Shown here piece by piece: positions 11,120 to 22,200 of a stretch of DNA of 64,000 nt (its first letter is position 1; the number at the start of each line of letters is the position of its first letter). The notes under the pieces are model-generated. The model saw nothing but the letters and a program-made list of their open reading frames with translations, was not told where the DNA came from and made no database searches. Source of the stretch: Symbiodinium natans (taxonomy: Eukaryota > Sar > Dinophyceae > Suessiales > Symbiodiniaceae); the NCBI GenBank assembly GCA_905221605.1, contig CAJNDS010002258.1, positions 260,501 through 324,500 of the forward strand, read 5' to 3'. Made by a program: the position numbers and the translations under genes.

Positions 11120-12947
11120 GAAGCTGGGCCCTTTGCTCGCCCCAGTGCCGCAGTATACCATCGCCTTTAATGCCATCGTCTTGGCTGTGGGGTGCTCAGA
11201 GAACCCTCTTGCCATAGCCATCTCGCCTTGGCCACCAGTACATCCCTACAGCTGTCATTGCAGGACTTATACTTTTTTTGGGCATTGTGTGGGAGGGACA
11301 TGCCTCCATACTCGAAGACAGTTCTGGGTTGATTGCTCCTCGGCGCTTTCAATTCAACTTTTCAGACTTTTAGGTACTGGCCGGATTTACATTGATGCTT
11401 CCGCCAAAGACGAAGACGAGTCCGGAGCCGCCAGCGAGCACCTTGACTGGTCAGGTTACTGATGTGTCTGTTGGTTGAAGCAGATGAACGTGGGCCACAG
11501 TCGCGTTCGTGCTGGTCGAATGCATGCTTTTAGCTCAGGAGGATCTGTTGTGGGATTTCTTTTTCGCTCAGGAGCGCTTGCTATATGTTGCCGAGCTTAC
11601 CCAGCATGTGCGGCAACAGGCGCATGCATCGCCTGTTGGCAGGAGCGATTCCAGACATGATCGAGGCATCTCTTCATGGGGTGTCTCAGATCTTTGTCGC
11701 CAATCATGCCGGCACAGGAGAGTGGCTGCCAGTGGCTGTCTGATTTTTTCCTGGAGTGCCATGACTAACTGTAAATCTAGCAGGACTGATGGTACTTGGG
11801 GGGCCACTCATTTGCATTGGAAGCCATAGTTCCAAGCTTGCCTGCAAGCTCGCCAGCGTGCCAACCAAGGATTTTCTGCTACAGCCCTGCGGCAGCTGCA
11901 GTGACTTTTGCAGGGTCCCTGCTCGGCAGTCTGACAGCAATCCTCTTGCGACAGGATGTCGATGAAGTGCCCTGCCTCTGCTTAGTGGAGTTGTACATAT
12001 AGTTTCCCACATGTTGTTTCGCCTCTTGTCCTCCGCCTGCGCTCTGGGGCTTCCAAGAATAATGCTAAATGCAAGTTCCAGCAATCAAGTTCAGGGAGGC
12101 TCGAGGGTGATTATCTTCACGATCCCGAGGGGTCTCTGCTTCTTGCACTCACCACTGCAGTCACTGGATGCACTGGCTACTCTTGAAAAGCCACCTGATG
12201 GAGCACTGGCTCACTCGCCTTCTTTCTCCCCTTCTCTCCTTTATTGTCAAATTTTCTCTTTCTCTTTCTCTCGCTCTTTCTCTCTCTCTCTTTCTTTCTC
12301 TCTCTCTCTCTCTTCCTCTTTCTCTTTCTCTCTTTCTCGCTTTCTCTTCTCCCTCTCTCCATCTCTCTCCCTCTCTCTCTTGCTCTGATTCTCTCTCTCT
12401 CTCTCTCTCCGAGTCCCTCTCTCTCTCTCTCGTGTCACAGCTGCCCATCCCTGACACGGGACCGACCAAGTGGTAAAGAGTTGAAGGTGATGGATGGACT
12501 CTGGGGCTACAACTCGGCCTTGACAGCCCTTGCTGTCTCGATCCCCGGCAGAGTAAGAGTGTCTCCACTCTGTGCGCTTCATTCTTGAGAAACCTTGGCC
12601 GGCTGTACGGGATCCAAGGATCTTTTTCGTGCCGCTGGGCGTGCCCTTCGCCATGCTGGCTTGTGGAGGTGGCGGCTAGGACCGGCTAGGAACTGGCCTC
12701 GCAGGTCCATGTCAGGCCCAGGTTAGGCCCAGGTTGTGATCACCATGTATGCCATGGAGCGCTTTGAGGTGCTATGGCATCAACCCTGGCTACCATTGGG
12801 TTCAAGGAGGCGCTGGGGAGTGCCAGGTTGCCTCCCATGACCGTGCCATTCTGCGCTGTTGCGCTGGGAGCTTACATGAGCTTTTGCGGTGTCGGCGAAC
12901 GTGTTTTACCAAAGACGCGCGGGGAAGGTGATGGGAACGGAGTGTGA
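11120..12947 (+). CDS. urea-transporter-like (UT family) membrane protein, 3' part
   Basis: The second half of the protein is well supported by phase-matched exons 11870-11966, 12487-12539, 12619-12668 and 12769-12947 (TGA 12945-12947). They read SPAAAAVTFAGSLLGSLTAI, then DEVMDGLWGYNSALTALAVS, then IFFVPLGVPFAML, then ALGSARLPPMTVPFCAVALG. The GLWGYN(S)xL signature, followed by a Pro-Thr-x-PF helix, is the repeat hallmark of urea transporters (SLC14/bacterial UT), which form a passive urea channel in the membrane. Upstream exons, about 11120-11225 (GPLLAPVPQYTIAFNAIVLA), 11374-11452 and 11539-11637 (EDLLWDFFFAQERLLY), are probable but their joins are unsure. The first GL(Y/W)GYN repeat was not found, so the 5' end is missing or lies further upstream. 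Confidence 0.68.
12253..12431. repeat. (TC)n polypyrimidine tract in a urea-transporter intron
   Basis: About 180 bp of almost pure T/C (TCTCTT, TCTCTC) lies inside intron 11967-12486. It produces spurious Ser/Leu-rich frames on one strand and Arg/Glu-rich frames on the other. Confidence 0.95.
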
Positions 12948-13240
12948 AGCTTGCCAAGGTCAGGCTGCTTTCTGCTCGGAGGTCGTGTTCCGGGTCTGGT
13001 TCATGCAGCCCGTCCCCATTCGCCAGAGATGAACCTGCATGCCTACCAGCACTTCTGAGTATTGTCGGTGGAGTTTTCCTGCTACACCTTGGTCTGGCTT
13101 GTGGGATCGCCGTGGCCCTTATTTTCCAATCGGTCACGATGCCGCCGCGCAGGGTCAAGTTTCACAGCGTCGCAGACATAGATTTAGACTTACGAAGCGG
13201 AGTGCAAACGGGCAGCCGCCAGCCATGCAGCCACTTTTGA
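12944..13240 (+). CDS. candidate leader exon with hydrophobic segment
   Basis: An open frame starts within the last codons of the urea transporter and runs to 13240. It contains the hydrophobic stretch IVGGVFLLHLGLACGIAVAL, then MPPRRVKFHSVADIDLDL. It sits just before the first AsnRS exon that I can align. It could supply an organelle-targeting leader, but I could not join it in phase, and there is no Met before the hydrophobic part. Confidence 0.2.
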   Translation: MKLAKVRLLSARRSCSGSGSCSPSPFARDEPACLPALLSIVGGVFLLHLGLACGIAVALIFQSVTMPPRRVKFHSVADIDLDLRSGVQTGSRQPCSHF

Positions 13241-13261
13241 TGGTTCCTGTCTTTGCGTGGT

Positions 13262-16200
13262 GTCTTGCCCACTCTCCGGGAAGTGCCGCTGAAGGCTCTT
13301 GCAGATGCCAAAGGCTTTGAGGAGGCCATGCGGGCTCTGCATTTGTCATTCCGCATTTCCACTTCCTGTGAAATCTTTGGTTATATCTGAGGTCGGTAGC
13401 CTGGGCACTGGCGCCTCCGTGCGAGTGGAGGGCGAGGTGCGCATTTCGCGTTCCGCATTCCGCATGCCCATGCATTCGGCATTGGAAGTTTGGCATTTTG
13501 GCACATTTGGCACGGTTCATGTTCGTTGCCTAGTGCTGAGCTCGGCCACCCGATGATAAGGTTGTGGAGTCGCCTGCCAAGGGCCAAGAGGTAGAAATCT
13601 CCTGCAGCACGGCTGGGTGCCGAGGTTACCTGAAGCAACTCTCTGCGAATGAGTGTGTTTTTTTTGATTTTTTTTGTGTTGCGCTGATTGAAGCACATCA
13701 GGCGGAGCACAGCGTGCCGAGCTAAGACTCTAAGATTGATATCCATGAAGTCCATCTGACCGTGGCAACTTGCTCAGATAGAAATTCTTGGGACCGTTGA
13801 CTCCAAGGCCATGCCGGACCAGTCCTGAAGACCCAAAGACATCCAAAGACCCAAGCTGGCCCAAGCCCCCATTTATCTTGTCAGCATCCTGCCAGGCCTA
13901 CCCATTGTCCAAGAAGCCTCGGCCTCGGCATTCGCAAAGCTCTCATGTAGCCACACCTAGCTGCTGCATCCTGTAGCCATCTTCAGCCCTGAGCTTTGCC
14001 AAGGAAACATAGCATCGAGTTTCTCCGGGAAATTGCGCACCTGCGGCCGAGGCTTGTCCCAGAAGCGGGGACATCTCATGTCAGTCACCTCTCACGCAAG
14101 TTTCAGCGCAAGCCGTGCAACGGCGAGTCTCAAACGACTCTGACTCTTCATGAGATTTTGATATGAGAGGCAATTGACTCGGTGGGATGCTGCATCCATG
14201 GATGCCTCCAGCAGCTAGCAGCTAGCCCGTGGTAAGTACATGGCGAGTGGTGGAGTGCTACAGAGTGCTACAGAGTGCTACAGAGTGCTACAGAGTGCTA
14301 CAGAGTGCTACAGAGTGCTACAGAGTGCTACAGAGTGCTACAGAGTGCTACAGAGTGCTAAGCACCGATAGCAGTGTAATCAGTATCTCAGCCCATGGCA
14401 CGGCTGGCCGGCCTGACTGGCTTGGCCGCAGGGATCCTCGTGGTGGCCTTAATGGTGGAATAGTGCACCTTGCAAGGAGGAGCGCGCCGTTTATGCTCGC
14501 ACAGTTGCCACAATAATGCCAGCAGAATCTGAGCTGATCTTGTTAAGACATAATGGTTCTCAGGCAGAGCACCTGCGATGCCGGACTTGCGGGCCTGTGC
14601 CTGTCGCTCGGTCCACAAGCACAAGGTGTGAGGCCAACGACAAGCGCTTCGAGCTGGTGTCCAAGGACTCTTTGTTTTTTTCTGCAGGTCGTATCCGCAT
14701 CTTCTCCTACTTGAGACACATTGCAAGAAGCCCCTCCCCCGTGGACGCCAGGAGAAGTACTTGGAGTCGAAGCGCGCTGCATCCACAACTTACTTCCAGG
14801 TGCCCTTCGTCGAAATCCTTTGCAAAGGGTTAGACGAACATCCGGAGGTTTCTGGGGGCATGAGATGCTGCGACCTGAAGATCGGGTCTGGTGAGGAGGT
14901 GGCCGAGCACCTCGGCGAAAGAACATGCAAGGACAGTGTTGGGACTTGGCAGGCAGGCTCCTTCCAGGCCTTCATGTACTCTGCATTTTGGGGGTCCCAC
15001 AAATGGTGCCACTCCCGCCATGCTGCAAGGAAAGGTTGGCTCGTTTGCATCCACTTTGAAGGCGTGGTGTCCCAAAATGCCTCAATTCGGGGTGGTCACC
15101 GGGTCACCGGGTAGTCGGGGTGTACTGCAGCCACCCTCTGCCCTTGAGGCAAACGGCTCAACGGCAAGGTGATGGAGTCCTCTTACAATGCTGGACCGAG
15201 CCCACTCTGCATCGAGGCCGCGCCCGAGCAACCTGACCTCGCAGCCAATTTTGCTTGGCTGGTTCCAGGCCGGAAACTCTCCTGAGTTCCCCGCGCTCGG
15301 CGAGGGCGTGTTGGGCATGCGCTCAGGAGAGTGGCCTGCTGGTTCACTGGTTGTCGGAAGTCTTAGCACGTAAGCGGATGGCACTTCGGATTTTGGTATA
15401 TTTTGACGACACCTTTGGATTCTGTCTATATTTTGCCAAAGAGGATCTTCCTCATCCGCTTTCTGCATGGTGATGCATTGTTTGCAGGAGGGCGGCGGGA
15501 ACTCATCATCCCACCTCGTCACTTCAGCTCCACCAAGACAGGGTCACCTTTTCTTTCTCGTTGCATCTTTCACCATGTCTTTGATTTCTGTGCTGCAAAG
15601 GGTAGAGTTGACTTCAAATCAGTCCGGCCCTGGAGTGGGCAAGCCTTCCTAAGGAATGAACCGCGAAGGCGTGGAGGAGGTGATGATCTACACAGTGGAG
15701 GTGGCCAGTGTGGCGTGCCTCAGCTGAAACAGGACCCCGTGCACCACATCATTTGCGTTATTCCTCCAACTGTGCTCTTCCGTTTGGCGGATGCTCGTTC
15801 CATTCCATTCTTGAGGCCGCCAACTTCTGATGGATCAGAGCACATGCCGCCACCTCCGAATGTGCAGGAGGGCATGCTCACAAGGGTGCCGTAGTTGCAA
15901 GAAAGGTTGTGCAAGCAGAGTCCAGCATGCAGCGAGCTTGCTGTTCTGCATTGGGTGCCTAAGTTGTGGCAGCGTTTGCTGCCTCGCTGACGAGCTGCGC
16001 AGACATCAGCGGCAAAGCACTGCAATCTGCTACGAAAATCGCGCTTGAGCTTGGGCAACAGATACCCTCCTTCACTGCCAGGTTTCTATGGTAGATGCGG
16101 GGAACCACAGGGTCCGAAGCTCCGAAGCCCCAAGCCCTGAGCCCCAAAAGCCGAAGCAATTTCTTTAGTTAGGCTCCAAATCGCTGATTCCAAGAACCTG

Positions 16201-19200
16201 CGCGAGCGTGAGAGTCCAAGCCCAAGGGGCAACCCACCCCCCCGCTGCCGACACACTAGATTTCGCCAGACCGTGAGTGTCGATTGAAGTCCTTGACATG
16301 CGATGCGTCGTGATGGCAGGTCAAACCTCATTGGGGCAGTCAGCCGCGTCCGCAACAACCTGGCAATGAGTGACCTTGTGAATGCTCAGCTCACATCGGA
16401 GTCAGCACATAATGTATTGGCAACTGAGCAGACATGTCCTGCATCCAGTGCGAAAAAGACCGTCGAGGGTGCATGTCGACAGGTACACACCGTTTTTTCC
16501 AAGACAGGGGGTTCTTGTATGTGCCATGGCCTCGGGTCGCGAAGCCATGACCACGTGCTCTTGAATTCGCAGTTCATTGTTTCCTGAGGCATACCCCCAT
16601 CATCACCACGGCAGATTGCGAGGGAGCCGGCGAGATGTTCCGCATCACTGCTGAGAAGGCATGTGTCAATGGAGGAAGTTGAGTCGTGGTGTAGCCATCA
16701 TTGTCTGGCCTAAGGGAGAAGACGTGGTGGACAGCAAGGCAGAGAAGGAAGGCGCAGAGTTCTTCGGTCGGGCAGCATATCTCACGGTGGAGGGCCAAGG
16801 ACTCCTCCGCATTTGTGGGCAAGGGTCAGCAACAGAGTTCAGTCAAAGAGGTCAGCGGGCAGCTGGCAGTGGAAAACTTCTGCTGTGGGCTGGGTGATGT
16901 CGGATCCCTAAGACTGGCAGAGGGCAACAGCGAAAGAACAGCCACCGCTCAGCTCCCATTGCCTAGGTTTACACCTTCGGCCCTACTTTTCGTGCCGAGA
17001 ATTCCAGCAATTCCCCCAGATGCGTGTGCCACGTTCACGCGACCTTGGGCAGCCTCTTTGCGAGGCACCACCAGGCATTTAGCCGAGTTCTGGATGTCCT
17101 GTTCTTACTTGAGAGGCAAGGTGCATCAAAGTGCCATCGCCAGCCGTCCCTGGAACTTTCTCTGAGGATCGAGCCAGAGATAGCCTTCGCCAACTTGGAG
17201 GATGACATGGACTGTGCAGAGGCTTTCATCAGGCCGCTTCGGGTCATCGCTTTTGTTGTGCTTCTGTGTTTGGGCTCTGAAGTATTGAGCCAAGAAGGTT
17301 CTGCGTCTCCAATGTCCTGGAGTCCTGCAAGTCTGATGTGGACTTCTTCAACCTTCGCGTAGAGCCTCGACTGGAAGAGTGCAGTTGCGCCTCTTTGTTC
17401 GCCCCTGTTCACCCTTCTCGCCCTCTGAGGACAAAGAGATCCAGGCGCCGCAGTGGGGAAGCTCAACGTGCACATAGACCCGGTCCAAGCCCTTTAGCGC
17501 CCCTGCGAGCTGTACCATAAGTCCCATATCGGGGTGGCTGAGCCTAGTGATGGGTGTGGGTTCGGTGTGGCTCTCTAAGGGGCTTTAGTGTCGGCTTTGC
17601 ACGGCTTGGCTTGTGCAGGAGAGACTGCAGTTGATTGCTTCCAAGCCCTTTGCCCGCATGAGCTACACGGAGGCGGTGGAGGCAGCGACTTTGATTAGGG
17701 AGGCTTCCAGTCTTCGAGTGTTTGAGAAATCGAGGTTTCAGCAGAGTTCGAGAGCCATGTTAAAGTGGGTTGTGGGATATTCAAGGGAAGAGAAGCTGCA
17801 GGAGTGTACAGAGTTGCGTGTAGCTTTGCAGCAAGCAGAGTTCTATATCGTCGGAGCATGTTGGACAGGTTCTCCAGAAGCACATCCAAGCTGGGGATGT
17901 GAAGTTCGAGTTCGAGGTCGAATGGGGCAAGGAGCTCCAAACGGAGCATGAGCATGGAGCCCATTCTGCCCAGTGGATTGCCAGCATCATGTCAGTGGCT
18001 TGAGCCCGTAATTTCCGCTCAGATTATCGCTCAGGAAGTTCCTCACGGATGAGGTTTGCAAAGGTCCTTGCATTGTGTACAACTATCCGAAGGAGACGGA
18101 TCTGGAGCTGAGCTGCTGCCAAAGACTCAGGGGCATGTCTTGTGCCTGGAGGATTGCAAGGCCTTCTACATGAGACTCAACGAAGATGGCAAAACAGTGG
18201 CCGCAATGGACCTTCTGTGCCCAGGATCCTGCCTCTTTGCTTCGTTTCACGCAGACAGTTTCAAGTTTCGGTGCTGTCTCAGAGGAATTGGCGAGCTCGT
18301 AGGTGGCTCACAACGCGAGGAGCGGATTGAGGTCGTGCACCTAGTCATCTTAGTGGAAGAGAAGCCCTGCCGTGCCGTGAAGCGGCATGGTTGTAAAGCT
18401 TGGTTTGTGTTTCATTCTTTGGACCCTGCACTTCACAGGTTCTTGATGAGCGAATCGCCGAGCCAAGGCCCAAGTCTATCCCAAATCCGTCCCAGGTCCT
18501 CAGTCACCCGAAGTACCCAGCAACGGCCCGTTGGTTTCTTTTCTCAGACATGTCTGAACAGCTCCTCGACTCCTTGTCCGTGCCACGGTTAGGAGAGCCT
18601 GCGTTGCGCAGAACACCGCGGCAAGAATCCATTTTTCATGCATGCCCGGCATCCCCGCTGCCGTTTGCAGCACACGGCAAGCTCTTGTCATGGGCTGGGC
18701 GCGCTTGCTTCTTAGCGCCTGGGCAGAGAAGTGTCAAAGTGAAATCGAGCTTCTATTGTGCCGCCTGCTACTTCGAGCTTCTCAGCCGGCAAGATTCCGC
18801 TTCGGCCCACTAAGGCCGCCAGCAGCCAGATGTCCGCGGAGGGCAGTGACACGGTCTGCTCCACATGAGAGCATGAAGGGCGCGGGCGTACCTCAGTGGC
18901 ACTGATCTACCTTTGCCGCAGGACTGATGCAACGAGAGCGTGCTGCGCAGGTGGACATCGCGCCCTTCAGGAAGCTCTTGCTTGTAGTCCTCTTGCAAGT
19001 CTTCAGTGTGCCAATGCCTGCAATAAGAGCCTTTGAGCAGCGTGGAGGTGCAGAGAGATAGGTCAAGAGAGACAAAGCGCACACAGCCTCTGGCCACCCC
19101 ATAGAGAGAGCAAAGGAGAAGTACTTGTGCACTGGCAGGAGGTTGGAGGAAGGAAGAAGAAAGATCACAAGTTATTCTCAATGTTTGGGTTCGCGGCCTC

Positions 19201-22200
19201 GGCGGTCGAGCCGGCCCAAGCCACGGACCTCCCATGCTCCTGTAGAGGATTTCGAGTTCCCTGTCTGCTTCTTCCGGAAGCTGCACATGTTTTTTGGATG
19301 ACTTGGACTGGTCTGCCTCCCATGTGATTTTCTTGCTAGGCTGCTAGGCCTCCTGGGTACCCGCTTTTCGCTTGCAATTTTTCTTTCAGCTGCTGACGGT
19401 GTCCCGACAGGCCACAATGGGCAGGGATTGCATGTTGGCCGTTGAGCGACCTTGACACGGATAAATTTGCAGCCGCTTGCTGTCGCTTGTATCGCTTGTG
19501 CAGTCTTGTGGCTTTCTGTCAGCCTGTTTCCGGCGGCCCCACTGCATGCCTCGCCTCATCTTAAGACTATGTCCAGCCCGTCCGATCTGCATCTTACGGC
19601 CCAGCCCTGGTGCGCATTCATAGCGACGCGTTCAGGGTTTGGTGGAGAGTTCGCAGATTGTTCCGTGCTGGGGGTCGCTGTCTCTCTGGGCGAGAAATTC
19701 AGAAAGGCCTCTTGTGACATCAAATTTGACTGCCTTGATGCTTTCCGATCGTGGCTATCTGTGATTTGTCCAATGCCAGTTCTTCTTCGCAATGCAGCTG
19801 GACGTTCAGACTGACTTATCACGAGTTCGCTGGGTGGACAATCAAACCCAAACCCTCTCCTCCGTAAACAAACGCGGCGGACACTTGGGGACACTCAAGT
19901 CTTCGAAGTCTTGACAAGTTGTTGACGTGCTCAAGCGCTCATAGGCGTTTTCTCCAAAGCGGTAATTCTCTCTAATTCTCTCCTGCCCAACAAGGTGGAT
20001 GCCAGCCTTTCCAACAGCTGCGTGGGCCGCTGCGACGTGCTCCAGACTCCGGGCAGCGCTTTGCTTTCGGTGGCTTAAGGTGGAGGATGGCTCGCCAGAT
20101 GAGTCTGACCGTGCAGAACGGAGTAGAAGAACAGAGTAGCAGCTCGTGAGATGTCGACGAGTCGTTAGATTGTGTTCTGTCAGATTCAACCCAGGCCTGG
20201 TGCTGATTGCCAATGTATCAGTGGCTGGGCGAAGAATTAGCCAAGCAAAGCATCCCGGCACACTGCCCGCAATTTTCCAGCACCAAGGCTGGTGCGTGGA
20301 GCTCGGCGACTGTACGGAGCTCAAGCCACCACTGAAGCCGGTCTCAAGCAATCAAAGCAATCATATGGCTCAACTGCGCGAGGTTGTTCGGATTACCCGA
20401 GCTGCCACAATGGGAACCTCGCGCCAGAACCTGTGGAGACGACTGTCGGTGGCCAAGCTTGCCATCAAAACGTAGACTTAGACGCCGCAGGGGCCAGTTT
20501 CCTTGAGTCACGCAGGTTCAGTGGCACAGGCCAACCACCACGACCCCTGAGGCGCAAACCGGTAGGATTGAGAGGTCAGTACTCAAGGCACTCACAGCAC
20601 TTCGTCCATCCAAGCTGCTTTGCCAGGTATCCTTCCTTCATTTCGAGCCCGAGACGACACTGCCCCAGACGACTCTGCCCGAGACGACACGGACCACCAT
20701 CACAGCAACCACGAGGACAACGATCACAACCGTTACAACAGTGACGTTGACAACAGTTACATCGCTCACGTCCACGTCTCTCACTACTCTCACGACCACT
20801 TCAGAGACGACCCTGACAGCAACTACAGTGACTACAGCTGCACAGCTGAAGTAGGCAAACTCCTTCTGCGCGTCATCGCTTAAGCCTCATCGAGTTGGCT
20901 GAGGTTTCCTCAACCACAGTGACAAGCACAACTGCAACAACGGCACCCAGGCTAAATCAGATTTATTGCAGAGGCCGGTGGCTGATGGTTCAGGCTTCGA
21001 TCGGCTTGTGTTAACAGTCCCGTCATTGTACACACCCTAGCGGGCAGTTTACGAAGCTCTGGAGGCCTGGAAGGTAGCAACCCTTCGCTTTTAAGAGCCT
21101 GTGTGCGGGGGCGGGGGGGGGGGGGTCCGTGGTTGAGCACCCTGGCAACTGATGCTCATGATGCTTGTCGGGAGTGTACTTGCTGGGCCGTGTTCTGTGG
21201 AATTTGTGGGCCTGGAGGGCTGTTCAGGATGCTTGCCTGTTGGGTTTGTCTAGCGCTGAGGCTCCTCTTTTGTCCAGCCCCAGGCGTCATAGAGCTTTCG
21301 TCCCTTGCTGTGCGTCGCAAGTCATTCTGATTTGTGCGCGATGGTGCCCTCTTGAATGGGGGATTTGCTGCTGGAGGCAGTTCGCACAGCTCAGGTAACC
21401 GCCACGCAGACGTTGACCAGCACAAGCATCACCAGCACCAGTGCATTTTGGCGGCAAATCCTCGAACTTGGGCGTCTGCGGCTTGAACCCTCATAGCACA
21501 GTCCAGCCGCATCTTTAGGTGACGACGCTGACTGCAACAGCGACTTGTCTGCAGTAGCAGCGACAGTGGGACATGTGAACTACGTGCAATCGTCTGCGTG
21601 GGGTTGTGGCGTTTGTACTTGTTCTGCTTTTTGTCGGACATGCAACTATGAGCTGTTAAGTCTAGCCAGCGCGCCATAGCAGACAGCACAGATGACGGCA
21701 ACATCGACGTCATACACAACCTCGCAAACGACCACTAGCTCACACACGTCCACAAGCCTGACCGTCAGCTTCACAACAACAGCGACTTTCACGCCTACAA
21801 CCTCCCTGACAACACGGACTAAGACGAGCCTGACCGGCACCTTCACAACGACAGCGACTTTCACGCCTACAACCTCCCTGACAACACGGACTTCAACGAT
21901 GACGAGCACAACAGGCAGCTCCACCACGACAGCGACTTTGACGCCTACAACCTCCTTGACAACATGGACTTCAACAAGAACGAGTGTGACAAGTAGCTTC
22001 ACAAGGACAGTGACAACAAGGACATTCTCAACGACGAGCGTTGCAACATCCTCGACGGAAGAAGCTGCGGCACAAACAGTGATTCGCTCGGCCAGGCCTT
22101 TCAATTTCTTTAGGTGACACGAGGCAGGATGCCTTTCGAAGCAGTAGCTGTTGCAAGTAGCCAAGGCGATGCCAGAGAAGGTCCTGCCGGACGAGATAGT

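Noticed and set aside
12161-12654. Arg/Glu-rich and Ser/Leu-rich frames
   Set aside because: They are translations of a (TC)n microsatellite in an intron.
13236-13262. FDGSCL text resembling the OB-fold (N)DGSCL motif of AsnRS
   Set aside because: It is one frame out from the following AsnRS exon and too close to it for an intron, so I left it out of the gene model.
14690-14830. Stretch reading IFSYLRHIA, first taken for the Asn[12 protein letters not shown] exon
   Set aside because: The exact exon ([12 protein letters not shown]) is at 14004-14051 and joins in phase to 16320; the later stretch does not.
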